Positions 44,973-53,761 of a DNA stretch of 64,000 nt are shown here, piece after piece. How positions within the stretch are numbered: the stretch's first letter is position 1; every line of letters starts with the position of its first letter. The stretch spans positions 558,001-622,000 of the forward strand of contig OY769938.1 of the NCBI GenBank assembly GCA_963669295.1, in the 5' to 3' direction. Position numbers and translations under genes: made by a program. The DNA is from G963669295 sp963669295 (GTDB lineage Bacteria; Bacteroidota; Bacteroidia; Flavobacteriales_D; CALLUQ01). The notes under the pieces were generated by a model, which saw only the letters and a list, made by a program, of their open reading frames with translations, had not been told where the DNA came from and made no database searches.

Positions 44973-46055
44973 CTAATCTTCTAGCTCATCTACGCTTTCT
45001 TCAGGTGCTTCGTACCCGCGATGTTTTGCATAATTGCGCCAACGATCCAACACCTCAGTCATGTCGGCCGGCAGTTCGGAATCAAATTGCATGAATTCAC
45101 CAGTAGCAGGATGAGTAAAGCCCAACGACTTGGCATGCAATGCCTGTCGTGGCAGTTCGCTAAAGCAATTGGTAATAAATTGTTTGTACTTGGTAAAGGT
45201 AGTGCCTTTCAAAATTTTATCTCCACCGTATTCATCGTCGTTAAACAAAGGGTGGCCAATGTGTTTGAAGTGCACCCTAATTTGGTGGGTACGCCCTGTT
45301 TCGAGCTTACACTGCACCAGTGTTACGTAACCAAACCGCTCCAACACCTTGTAATGGGTTACAGCATGCTTGCCATAATCGCCTTCAGGAAATACAGTCA
45401 TCACCTTCCGGTTTTTTAACGAGCGCCCTACGTGGCCGGTAATGGTGCCTTCATCTTCTTCAAAATCACCCCATACCAGGGCATTGTATGTACGCTCGGT
45501 AGTGCGGTCAAAAAATTGCTTGGCCAAAAAGTTGAGCGCCTTTTCTGTTTTGGCGACCACCATCAACCCAGTGGTTTTTTTATCGAGCCGGTGTACCAAT
45601 CCCGGGCGGTCACCAAACTGGTCGTCTTTTTTATTGGGCAGGTTTTGAAAGTGATGAATAAGCGCATTCACCAAAGTACCTGTATAATTCCCAAAACCGG
45701 GGTGCACTACAATACCAGCCTGCTTATTGAGCACAATAACCTGCTCGTCTTCATACACAATCTCTAATGGAATGTCTTCAGGAATGAGTTCTATTTCCCT
45801 TACCGGATAGGGCAGTACAATGGCAATATCATCGCCTGGTTTCACCTTGTAATTAGGCTTTACCGCCTTGCCATTAACATGAATGTTGCCCGATTTAGCA
45901 GCATCTTGCAGTTTGTTGCGCGAAGTATTAGGAATGCGGTCCATTAAGAACTTATCGATGCGCAACGGCTCTTGCCCCGGATCAGCTACAATACGATAAT
46001 GCTCATAAAGGTCTTGCTCGTCTTGCCCTTCTGCTATTTCTTCTTCCTGGCTCAA
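44973..46055 (-). CDS. rluD: RluA-family 23S rRNA pseudouridine synthase
   Basis: The 360-residue enzyme has an N-terminal S4 RNA-binding domain (about 31-78) and a pseudouridine synthase domain with the catalytic motif GLVHRLDKKTTG (D158), followed by LETGRTHQIRVH. The acidic extensions at both ends are common in Bacteroidota RluD. It isomerises specific uridines of 23S rRNA; the exact sites cannot be read from sequence. No ATG is available before the S4 domain, so TTG at 46055 is the likely start, five bases after the stop of the upstream T9SS gene. RluD next to a PASTA protein is a recurring arrangement in this phylum. Confidence 0.88.
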   Translation of the reverse strand: MSQEEEIAEGQDEQDLYEHYRIVADPGQEPLRIDKFLMDRIPNTSRNKLQDAAKSGNIHVNGKAVKPNYKVKPGDDIAIVLPYPVREIELIPEDIPLEIVYEDEQVIVLNKQAGIVVHPGFGNYTGTLVNALIHHFQNLPNKKDDQFGDRPGLVHRLDKKTTGLMVVAKTEKALNFLAKQFFDRTTERTYNALVWGDFEEDEGTITGHVGRSLKNRKVMTVFPEGDYGKHAVTHYKVLERFGYVTLVQCKLETGRTHQIRVHFKHIGHPLFNDDEYGGDKILKGTTFTKYKQFITNCFSELPRQALHAKSLGFTHPATGEFMQFDSELPADMTEVLDRWRNYAKHRGYEAPEESVDELED

Positions 46056-46060
46056 GGGGC

Positions 46061-48289
46061 TTATTTTTGCACCACTACCCGTTGGGTGGCAAAGCGCTGC
46101 GATTCCAGGTCAGTCAGTTTCAAGAGGTAAATGCCATTGTTGTATCCCGATACATCCAATGTACTGCGGAAGGCATTCATGGTACTGCTGTGCACCAGCT
46201 TACCACTCATGTCAAACAACTCTACCATGGTGTTGCCTCGCTCCATCAACTCGATGTTAAATTGGTATTGCGTAGGATTAGGATAGATGCTCACTTGCAA
46301 TTCAGGCAGGTCATCTTCCTCCACTGAAATCAAATAGTCTTTGTTGTACGTAAACACCGGACGCATCATCAAGGACCCCTGGAAAATAGTGTTGGTCCAA
46401 ACGCCAGTGGCATTGTGGAATATTCTGCTTTGGTTGTTGGTATTGCGATCGAACCCAATGTTCAAGCGCGCGGGAGAGATTCCCGTTTGCAGCATCCCTA
46501 CATAAAAGCGTCCACTCACCAATACCGGGCTGTCTAGCGGATAGTAAATAAACCTGTTCAATGCGGTGCCATAGGTAGGACGCGAAAACGTTACATTTTG
46601 TGTAATAACACCACCAGGCTCACCATTGTCGTCGCCCCAAATGGTCAACAAAAACGACTCGTCGCTTACATCAACAATAGAAGGACTAAAGTAAATCCAA
46701 ACACCACGTAATGTATCGGTAATGTTGGCATTAAACTGTTGCGCAATTTGCGCACCAGTAGTCCAAATGCCATAAGCCAACTCTGCCGTACCATCGTCGT
46801 AAGCATAGTAGTTGGTAAACTTCTGCAAGAAACGAATGGTGTCGTTGTCTCTATTTTCATCGGGCGTGGTGTTGTGTGCAAACAGCACTTCAAAAATCAT
46901 ACACGTATCGGCCAATGCAGTATCGTATACAAAAGTATTGGGCACGGCCAATATTTCATGCTCTGTATTAAAAGAGGTATGCGGCTGAATGGTAGGGTTT
47001 CCTACATCCACAAAAGTGGTATTGAACCCTCCATCTTGCAGGCGCACATTAAATTCGTTCGATACCAGCTTTGCTGCCGAGCTTAAGTTCTTCTGATACG
47101 TTGCAATGGTATCGCGCATAAAACTGGTGGGGTTCGCTTCATAATGGCGAAATGGCACTGCCGTATAGGTTTCCAGCAATGTATTGACTTCGTATACAAA
47201 GGCCAAATCATCGATAATGGTATCGTTGTATGCCCTGTTTTCATCCAGTCGCACATAATCGATGTGCCAATGGTCGGTACTGCCCGAAAGGGTAGCGTAG
47301 TTGCGAAACCTGAACTTAAATCCGTTTTGCAAGTATTTGTTATCTACAATCGGAATCATCACCTGCTCAAAAGCAGCCAAATCTTTTCCAGTGGTGCTCC
47401 ACATCCAATTCCACTCTGCATCCAACGGTGCCCAAAATTCCAATGCCAACGAATCTCTTTCTTCTGGTTCTTTGCCTCTGCCCCTTGGCTGGTAAAAGAA
47501 ACTCAGGTAAAGCGAGTCGGCCAACGAATAAGGGTTGTTCAACACATCCTCAAACATGTTAATCGGAAACGAGGTCAGGTAATCGGCTGGTCCTTGAGCA
47601 TCCTCATCTACAAAATTGTAGGGATAGCCCGTAGAATCCAACCCATCGAAAGTCGCTACACCTACCGTTGGTGGATCAATCGGGAAGGTAGCATTTACAA
47701 ATGCATGGTTGTCTTGCCACAACAAACCGTTTGTCGAAACCGTGTTTATTACTATCGAGTCTTGATAAATCACTTCAGGGAAAAGATAAAATGTAGTATC
47801 TGCCGGTCCCGAAGTGGTATCGTAAATGTCGTAAGGAGGCCACCCTTGAAAGGTACTGCTCAATGCAGTTGGATCGGCACCATTAATGTCAAAACACTCT
47901 ACAGTAAAGTCCGTATGAGGAATGCGATACAAAGTACCATCGTTATCTCCACTGCCGTCGTCGTAGGTAAACGTAAAGGTCGTGTCGCGTGTCAACACTA
48001 CACTATCTACTGGCGACCCATCTACATATAACTTGTAGTATGTGGTAGAGGTTACATTGGCTGCTCCAACACAAGCGGGGTGTAGCAATCGATCTACCGA
48101 AAAATCGTCGATAAATGGCAAATGCAACGTATCAATGGTATACACAAAAGTGCCGCTACCACTGCGTAAGGTATTTTGATGTTGTAGGGGGTTGCTACCA
48201 AGAGGAAACAATTGTTCCTGTGCTACGCCAAGGTGCCCAAGCACCATGAATAGGGCCAACAGAATTATTTTGCTATTGCGGAGCGTCAT
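46061..48289 (-). CDS. T9SS type A sorting domain protein, function unknown
   Basis: The 742-residue protein has a signal peptide (MTLRNSKIILLALFM, ending LGVAQ), a long beta-rich region with a jelly-roll-like segment (FRFRNYATLSGSTDHWHIDYVRL) and a T9SS sorting domain (VSIYPNPTQYQFNI, GIYLLKL, final RVVVQK). It would be exported to the surface. I see no enzymatic motif. ATG 48289 gives a cleaner signal peptide than an in-frame ATG at 48304; both overlap the end of the PASTA gene, so the three genes PASTA, T9SS and rluD look like one operon. Confidence 0.82.
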   Translation of the reverse strand: MTLRNSKIILLALFMVLGHLGVAQEQLFPLGSNPLQHQNTLRSGSGTFVYTIDTLHLPFIDDFSVDRLLHPACVGAANVTSTTYYKLYVDGSPVDSVVLTRDTTFTFTYDDGSGDNDGTLYRIPHTDFTVECFDINGADPTALSSTFQGWPPYDIYDTTSGPADTTFYLFPEVIYQDSIVINTVSTNGLLWQDNHAFVNATFPIDPPTVGVATFDGLDSTGYPYNFVDEDAQGPADYLTSFPINMFEDVLNNPYSLADSLYLSFFYQPRGRGKEPEERDSLALEFWAPLDAEWNWMWSTTGKDLAAFEQVMIPIVDNKYLQNGFKFRFRNYATLSGSTDHWHIDYVRLDENRAYNDTIIDDLAFVYEVNTLLETYTAVPFRHYEANPTSFMRDTIATYQKNLSSAAKLVSNEFNVRLQDGGFNTTFVDVGNPTIQPHTSFNTEHEILAVPNTFVYDTALADTCMIFEVLFAHNTTPDENRDNDTIRFLQKFTNYYAYDDGTAELAYGIWTTGAQIAQQFNANITDTLRGVWIYFSPSIVDVSDESFLLTIWGDDNGEPGGVITQNVTFSRPTYGTALNRFIYYPLDSPVLVSGRFYVGMLQTGISPARLNIGFDRNTNNQSRIFHNATGVWTNTIFQGSLMMRPVFTYNKDYLISVEEDDLPELQVSIYPNPTQYQFNIELMERGNTMVELFDMSGKLVHSSTMNAFRSTLDVSGYNNGIYLLKLTDLESQRFATQRVVVQK

Positions 48290-49100
48290 TGCGTATCGTA
48301 TCATTTACTGCCGTGCTATCGCTTGTTTGTTTTGTAGACAACCAAACGTTAATTTCACTTCCTAAGCTAATTACCGCATTCCCATACCAGGTAGGGTTTT
48401 GGCGGTAAACTGTTGCAGCAGCAGAGTCCTCTTTAGTGGTGCATCCTTCGCATTGAACAATGCTCCCCAGGTTGAGCGACATCTCATTTAAACGTTGTTT
48501 TGCTTGTTCTATTGTGAGCCCTGCCAATTTTGGTATGGGCACCCGTTCATCGCTTTGTCCCGAACCAATTACAATGGTAATTTTCGATCCCTTAGGAATC
48601 ATGGTGCCTGGAGTAATGGATTTGCCTTTGTAGAGCTGGTCCAACACACAATCCACACATATATCGTTTTTAGGCTGTAGATTTTCCACCTTCAAGCCCA
48701 GTACTTCCAAAATATTTACCGCCTGCCGTCGCGAAAGGTTTTTAAGGTTGGGCATCGATATCATTTTGGGCAACATGGCATTTACAGTAAGGTAAATGGT
48801 ACGGTTTTCTTTCACCAACGAATTGGGCGATGGGTTTTGCTCTATTACAGTGCCTTTCTCGCTATTGTCGTCGTAAATAGAATCTACAATAACGTACCGC
48901 AGCTTTTTATCGGCGATCTCTGCATCAAGTTCTTGAATGCTAAAACCACTCAGGTCGGGCACAGAAATGGTTTCGCCATGATCGGTATAACTATCGAGGT
49001 AGGCAAAGGTGGCTACTTTGGCAAGCCATACAAACAAGCCTGCCAATACTAAATTGATCAAAAATGCTCTACTTACCAGGAATCGAAAAAAAGTCTTCAT
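48273..49100 (-). CDS. PASTA domain-containing membrane-anchored protein
   Basis: The 275-residue protein has a short cytosolic start, one transmembrane helix (about residues 12-31) and three successive PASTA domains. Each opens with a motif such as SVPDLSGFSIQELDA, SMPNLKNLSRRQAVNIL or PIPKLAGLTIEQAKQRL. PASTA domains bind muropeptides or the cross-linked wall, so the protein probably senses or anchors to peptidoglycan. There is no kinase domain, unlike in Gram-positive bacteria. ATG 49100 is preferred to a TTG at 49127. A TATATTTG box on the minus strand lies just upstream. Confidence 0.85.
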   Translation of the reverse strand: MKTFFRFLVSRAFLINLVLAGLFVWLAKVATFAYLDSYTDHGETISVPDLSGFSIQELDAEIADKKLRYVIVDSIYDDNSEKGTVIEQNPSPNSLVKENRTIYLTVNAMLPKMISMPNLKNLSRRQAVNILEVLGLKVENLQPKNDICVDCVLDQLYKGKSITPGTMIPKGSKITIVIGSGQSDERVPIPKLAGLTIEQAKQRLNEMSLNLGSIVQCEGCTTKEDSAAATVYRQNPTWYGNAVISLGSEINVWLSTKQTSDSTAVNDTIRNDAPQ

Positions 49101-49124
49101 CCGCACACTTTCAGTTACAAGGAG

Positions 49125-49132
49125 CAAATATA
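49125..49132 (-). promoter_or_regulatory. -7 promoter element before the PASTA gene
   Basis: On the minus strand TATATTTG matches TAnnTTTG exactly and lies 24 bases before the ATG at 49100. No TTTG is seen at the -33 position. Confidence 0.4.
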
Positions 49133-49223
49133 AAAATTTAATGGAGGGATTGGGCGATGCAAGAAGGTGTTTATTGGATAATCAATTAAAAGGCTACAGG
49201 CAGGAGGATCAATAAGATTTGTA

Positions 49224-49384
49224 GGGCGTTCCCACGCTTACAGCGTGCGTCGGGCTTTCCGCTCTTATCTTTGTTGCTACCACCGGGGCTTGTTACACCA
49301 CGGCCAGGCTTCCATGGTCGCCTTGCCCTGGCTACAAGCCTTTCGCTGTCAGCCACAAAGGATAACCGCTACCATCCCTAACGC
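49224..49384 (-). ncRNA. Structured intergenic repeat element (putative RNA or REP-like)
   Basis: About 160 bp between the PASTA and oxidase genes are closed by GCGTT (49226-49230) and AACGC (49380-49384). Inside are a CACGC/GCGTG hairpin (about 49233-49247) and long nested arms such as GGCTTGT/ACAAGCC and CCAGG/CCTGG. Read on the minus strand it has the order TTAGGGAT, AGCGG, ATCCTTTGT, ACAAAGAT, AGCGGAAAGCCCG, GGGAACGCCC. From memory, this order recurs between genes in many Bacteroidota genomes. Whether it acts as RNA or as a mobile DNA repeat is not known to me, and the strand is tentative. Confidence 0.45.
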
Positions 49385-49444
49385 AAAAGCAACACCGTAA
49401 ATCGCTGCTGCTACATCAACCACTGCTCTCCTCAAAACAGTGCA

Positions 49445-49871
49445 ACGTTCAACAGTAAGGGGTTCAACCTTCAAGTTATCAGGGTTGAAATTTCAACAGT
49501 AAGAGGTTAACGCTTCAAGGGGGACACCATCAAGTGAACATCTACAGGTTCAAAGGAGCAAGGGGTACCCCTGAAACTTGAAGGGGTTGAGGTTGAAATT
49601 TGAAGGGGTTGGGGTTGAACGATTCACCCCCACCCCTTCTCCTTTGAACAAGAGGTACTGCGCAGTTCAACATCAAAAGCATCACCTTCCCATGGTCAAA
49701 CACTTTGCATTACATGGTGCTATAGTACAACGTTGATGCCCTCCCCCATCAACCAGGGTAACCCGGTTAAAGGTTCAAGGGTAAAGGGTTGAAACTTGAA
49801 GGGGTTGGGGTTGAAATTTCAACAGTAAAAGGTTGAAACTTCAACAGTAAGAGGTTAACGCTTCAAGGGGG
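49445..49871. repeat. Degenerate TTGAA/TTCAA repeat field with small palindromes
   Basis: This non-coding stretch is full of variants of GGTTGAAATTTCAACAGTAA and GAGGTTAACGCTTCAAGGGGG. The 14-bp perfect palindrome GTTGAAATTTCAAC occurs near 49484 and 49810, with a one-base variant near 49833. A block of about 40 bp near 49490-49533 recurs near 49815-49871, where an extra unit has been inserted. The units are imperfect and irregularly spaced, with no unique spacers, so it is not a CRISPR array. Confidence 0.7.
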
Positions 49872-49974
49872 CTACCTTTACCGTTGGTGCTAATACCAGC
49901 TCCAAGCGCCGCCAACAATACCGATAAAACCACATATATTTTATTATATTAGAGTACCACTAAACCAAACCACT

Positions 49975-51768
49975 ATGCTCGACTACCTAAAACGCCTATG
50001 GCTATCGCTTGTTGGCACTACAGAAAAAGTTCCCTTCGATTTAAAAACCCTGGAAAAGATGTACCTCGAAGATCCGGTACAACTGGTCAAGCACTTGCGC
50101 GAAGTGGTAGAATCCATGGCATCGGAAGAAGAAGATATTACCGAAGATGCCACAACAACGTTTCGGCAAACCTGGGAAAACACCATTCACCTGGAACGGG
50201 TACAGCCCTTACAATACCTCCGCCCTACCTCAAAAAAAGAGCTGATTAAAATCGTGCAAGATGCTACTGCTATGGGAGTAATGGTACGTGCTGTGGGTAA
50301 AGGGCATTCGTTTTCGGATGTAGCCAATGCCACCGATTTTTTAGTAGACATGCTCGAACTCAACAAAGTGCTTGAATTAGACGACACTTTAAAACCACAT
50401 TCCGATGCGTATGTATGCTGCGAAGCCGGCATGATGGTAGAAGATTTAAACGAGGCATTGGATCAAATGGGGCTGGCATTGCCTACCATGGCGGCCTTTG
50501 ATCAGGAAACCATTTATGGTGCCATTGCTACCTCTACTCACGGCACTGGCATACGTGTAGATGGCATGTCAGACATGGTAGCCTCCATGGAACTGGTTGC
50601 CGATAATGGTAAATGTTACCGGTTAGAGCCTGCCAATGGCATTACCGATCCTATTGCATTCAACACCAAGTACAGCGGTGATGATTACCAATTGATACAA
50701 AACGACGATAAATTTCACTCTGCCGTAGTAGGCTTTGGGTTAATGGGGTTGGTATACTCCATTATTATTCAACCGGTAAAAACATTTTACTTAGAACAAC
50801 GGGTATGGATTACCAACTGGAGCACGGTGCGTCCCATGTTGGAAGATGGCAGCTTCTTTACCATCATCAACCACAAAGGCGATCATATTGCACCAAATCC
50901 CGATGGTACTTCCCCTCCTACCCGGGCACAGGTTACCATTAATCCTTACAAAACAGCAAAGAAATGGGACCCACAAGAAGACCATACCTGCGCTGTACAA
51001 GTGCAAACAGAAATAAGCAAGGAGAGGTTTGAGACACTTCAAGCCAGGGAGTCTAAGCACCCGCATCAACTGGAGCACTTTTTAGAAGAGGTGCTCACCA
51101 ATGGTTCGCACGGTACCACAGAAGAAACGGTAGCACACGAAGACAAAGACAGCACCGTAGCCGAATGGGCTGCCAAACTCATTTTGCTGGTACTCAACAA
51201 ACATCCCCACCTTACTCCACTAATGAATGAAATTACCATCATATCGTTGTTATCGCGCAGCGGAAAGATTGGCAAAAGCTACGATGTGTATAACCAGGGA
51301 ACATTAGCTTTTAAAAATGCAGGCTATTCTGTAGAGCCCGGTGTTCCGGTAAACGATCAACACAGCTATTTAAAAGCGGTGGATGAAATCATGGCCACAG
51401 TGACCCTGTCAAAAACATCGGAAGCCTACCTTACTGCCCCCTTGTGCTTGCGGTTTGTAAAAGCCAACAACGATTATTTATCGCCCGAATATGGGGCCGA
51501 TACGTGTATGATTGAAATTCCTTCGCTCATTGGTGCTACCGGAGCGGTAGAGATGCTGGACCGTATGCAGCTCAACCTCCTGCCTTATGGCGCACGACCG
51601 CATTGGGGTAAAATTTGCAGCATGATTAACGGGGCAGAACTGGTTGCAGATATGTATCCAAAATTTCCGGAGTTTGTAAAAACGGTGAACTACTTCAATA
51701 AGAGTGGCACTTTTAATAGTATATTCTCTTACCGTACAGGCATGACAAAGCTGGAATTTGAGTCGTGA
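49975..51768 (+). CDS. FAD-linked oxidoreductase, aldonolactone-oxidase-like
   Basis: The 597-residue protein has a PCMH/VAO-type FAD-binding domain at about residues 75-270. It shows LRPTSKKELIKIV, the cofactor-binding AVGKGHSFSD, and later IYGAIATSTHGTG and VGFGLMGLVYSI. The C-terminal substrate domain resembles the D-arabinono-1,4-lactone/L-gulonolactone oxidase group, including the late segment ARPHWGKI with the HWGK motif typical of that family. The likely reaction is oxidation of a sugar lactone or polyol by O2 with FAD. No signal peptide is seen. It stands alone next to repeats and a deaminase-like gene. Confidence 0.8.
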   Translation: MLDYLKRLWLSLVGTTEKVPFDLKTLEKMYLEDPVQLVKHLREVVESMASEEEDITEDATTTFRQTWENTIHLERVQPLQYLRPTSKKELIKIVQDATAMGVMVRAVGKGHSFSDVANATDFLVDMLELNKVLELDDTLKPHSDAYVCCEAGMMVEDLNEALDQMGLALPTMAAFDQETIYGAIATSTHGTGIRVDGMSDMVASMELVADNGKCYRLEPANGITDPIAFNTKYSGDDYQLIQNDDKFHSAVVGFGLMGLVYSIIIQPVKTFYLEQRVWITNWSTVRPMLEDGSFFTIINHKGDHIAPNPDGTSPPTRAQVTINPYKTAKKWDPQEDHTCAVQVQTEISKERFETLQARESKHPHQLEHFLEEVLTNGSHGTTEETVAHEDKDSTVAEWAAKLILLVLNKHPHLTPLMNEITIISLLSRSGKIGKSYDVYNQGTLAFKNAGYSVEPGVPVNDQHSYLKAVDEIMATVTLSKTSEAYLTAPLCLRFVKANNDYLSPEYGADTCMIEIPSLIGATGAVEMLDRMQLNLLPYGARPHWGKICSMINGAELVADMYPKFPEFVKTVNYFNKSGTFNSIFSYRTGMTKLEFES

Positions 51769-51780
51769 AATAAGTGTTTA

Positions 51781-52689
51781 CTAAACTACTCCTATTCCTC
51801 CCCCGGCTCCAGCACCGCCATCACCACCGCCATCACGTCGGCGCGGTGGTTTATAGGGTTTCATTGCCGCTTTTGAGGCATTCATTCCTCCCTTTCGTCG
51901 GTTTTTTTTAGGGCGTTGCTTAAGCTCTACTTCTGGGTGACGTTTGCCATTTATTCCAGGCAAAGGTAATGCGCGTGCGATAGCAAGAGGCACCGCTACT
52001 GCATCATGTACATCTGGTAATTCCTCTTCATCCTCTTCGGGGAGCACAGCTTCCAGGTGGTTATTAAAAGCTGTCCTTTTTTGCAGACCGCTCAGGTCAT
52101 ACCAATCATCCAATTCTTCCGACCAGTTAAAATCAATGTTGCCCGTAATGCTATCATGTATGTTTTGGTAATAAGGGTCGCAACGATCGCAAATGGGAAA
52201 TTCGCTGTATACATTGATGGACGTAAATTCTCCTCCGTGCAATGCCCCACCGGTGGTAGTGCCATTATTATTGCTATGACCTTCACCAATGCCTGCTGCA
52301 TCCATCGCATGAAACAAGGCCCTTCGTTCGGCATGGTGGTTCGGGCCAGCGGCAGCACTTTTTTTGGTTTGCGTATGTGCTCCTGCTACGCTGTTAATGG
52401 TTACCGTAGCCACATTGAACCGATGCCTCGAATTAGCATCATTTCGTCGAGCCGTAACTGCTGCTGCCTGGTTGGCAGGATTAGTAGTTCCTTTGTTAAA
52501 TGCCAACTGTACTACCGCTCCAAAACAGCTTTGCAATTGCTTTTGCTGCTGCATCACCAATGGGCTGCTGTTGGCCATTGCTTGAAAGGCACTTTGCGAA
52601 ACCTGTGTTGGTTTTGAAAATGATGGTTGTGCCAACCCGTAATGATTGGCAACTCGTGAAGTACGCTTATTGAAGGCAGGTGCAAACAC
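51781..52689 (-). CDS. Putative deaminase-fold toxin/effector
   Basis: The 302-residue protein has the metal site of the nucleic-acid/nucleotide deaminase superfamily: H119-A120-E121 in PNHHAERRAL, and P165-I166-C167-D168-R169-C170 in YSEFPICDRC. H119, C167 and C170 would hold zinc and E121 would be the catalytic acid/base. The first 65 residues include AFQAMANSSPLVMQQQKQLQ, which recalls the segment found before toxin domains in polymorphic and contractile-injection-system cargo proteins. The tail (about 255-302) is basic (RPKKNRRKGG, PPRRRD) and then Gly-rich. No signal peptide, membrane segment or recognised immunity gene is nearby. The only available start is GTG 52689, eight bases after an in-frame stop. 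A cytosolic metabolic deaminase is an alternative, but the flanking regions do not fit one. Confidence 0.6.
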   Translation of the reverse strand: MFAPAFNKRTSRVANHYGLAQPSFSKPTQVSQSAFQAMANSSPLVMQQQKQLQSCFGAVVQLAFNKGTTNPANQAAAVTARRNDANSRHRFNVATVTINSVAGAHTQTKKSAAAGPNHHAERRALFHAMDAAGIGEGHSNNNGTTTGGALHGGEFTSINVYSEFPICDRCDPYYQNIHDSITGNIDFNWSEELDDWYDLSGLQKRTAFNNHLEAVLPEEDEEELPDVHDAVAVPLAIARALPLPGINGKRHPEVELKQRPKKNRRKGGMNASKAAMKPYKPPRRRDGGGDGGAGAGGGIGVV

Positions 52690-52743
52690 CCCTATAAGTT
52701 AGCAAACTTTTTGTACGCTACAAGCATACGGAAACCTCATTGC

Positions 52744-53538
52744 CTATAGTTGTGTACGCTGTTTAAATGCCAAATGCTGCTGTTTAAAACGCACCAACAT
52801 CACTATTGCTACCAACAAGAAAACGCCTGTAAAAGCCACTACAAAGGCTACCGGTTGTACTGCTGCCACATTCGTTGTGGTGCTGGCCGCAGCTACAGCA
52901 GCATGCAACAATACCGCCATCATGGCTTTCCCTCCCGAGGCGTTGTGTAGCCAGGTAAACACGATGCTGAATGGCAATAGCAATGCCATAAACCCTACAA
53001 ACGCCAACATTAATGCAGTAGCATCGGTAAAAACACCACTCACAAAAAAGGCAGGAATGTGCCATATTCCCCACATCAACCAAACCCATAGCGTAGCACC
53101 CAACGCGTTATGGCGTCGTTGCAAATAAGGCAGCGCAAAACCACGCCACCCCAACTCTTCGCCTACCACTACAAACAGCATCGAAAAAAACACCACAATA
53201 CCATTGAGTGGTGCATTGAAATGCAAATCATTGGGGTTCCACCAATACACTGCCAGGGCAGCTAATGCATAAATCAATAAAGGCAACAATATTGCCGCAG
53301 CATACCATCGCAACGACGTGCGAAAACTAAAGCATTGTTGAAGCCATTGCTTTACGGGCATGGGCTTGAATTTCCGCACTGCAAACAATGCTCCCACCAT
53401 AGGGCCAAAAGCTCCCAGGAAGTAAAGTGGCATGGGCAGTTTTACAGCAATTATTTCAGCGCGTGAAAGGGCAAGGGGTATCCATACTGCCCAGGAGCAT
53501 AAGCAGGCAATGACAAAAAAGTAGCGTACGGGGAACAT
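52744..53538 (-). CDS. CPBP family intramembrane glutamic endopeptidase
   Basis: The 264-residue polytopic protein has about eight membrane segments and the three motifs of the CPBP/Abi (type II CAAX protease-like) family: EELGWRG with E127, E128 and R132, then WHIPAF with H160, and finally H212 in AVLLHA. Members cleave prenylated or other membrane-embedded substrates, and some act in bacteriocin self-immunity. The substrate here is unknown. I chose ATG 53538 because it places the first membrane helix at the N-terminus; an in-frame ATG at 53616 would add 26 residues. It lies upstream of the deaminase-like gene on the same strand, 55 bp or so away, so a functional link is possible but unproven. 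Confidence 0.8.
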   Translation of the reverse strand: MFPVRYFFVIACLCSWAVWIPLALSRAEIIAVKLPMPLYFLGAFGPMVGALFAVRKFKPMPVKQWLQQCFSFRTSLRWYAAAILLPLLIYALAALAVYWWNPNDLHFNAPLNGIVVFFSMLFVVVGEELGWRGFALPYLQRRHNALGATLWVWLMWGIWHIPAFFVSGVFTDATALMLAFVGFMALLLPFSIVFTWLHNASGGKAMMAVLLHAAVAAASTTTNVAAVQPVAFVVAFTGVFLLVAIVMLVRFKQQHLAFKQRTQL

Positions 53539-53734
53539 AGGGTTGTTTTGAAAGTTGGACGCTAAAGCAGTGAATGTGGTTACAGTGTACACTTGTAAAC
53601 AGCCCCATAACTCCATACAAAGTACTAGAGCAAAGGCAGCTTATCAGTCTTTACTCTTTTTGCTTTTCCCGCCATCAACAATAAGTGTTTAATAAATTCC
53701 GTTACACTATTCTCCCCCCCTAAGCAATCTATCC

Positions 53735-53742
53735 TACATTTG
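53735..53742 (+). promoter_or_regulatory. -7 promoter element before ddl
   Basis: TACATTTG matches TAnnTTTG exactly and lies 19 bases before the ddl ATG. No TTTG is seen at the -33 position. Confidence 0.45.
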
Positions 53743-53761
53743 TTTTATTAATAGTACAACC

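Larger units (their letters stand above)
49101..49974. other. Long intergenic region without genes
   Basis: These 874 bp between divergent genes hold no credible coding frame. Apart from the PASTA promoter box, the structured element and the TTGAA repeat field, the last 100 bases before the oxidase ATG are AT-rich and presumably carry its promoter, though no good TAnnTTTG box is visible. Confidence 0.6.

Noticed and set aside
44973..46055. Small-subunit or RluB-type pseudouridine synthase
   Set aside because: The HRLDKKTTG motif and S4 domain layout belong to the RluA/RluC/RluD group, not the RsuA/RluB group.
49445..49871. CRISPR-like repeats
   Set aside because: Repeat units vary in length and sequence, spacing is irregular, there are no unique spacers of constant length and no cas genes.
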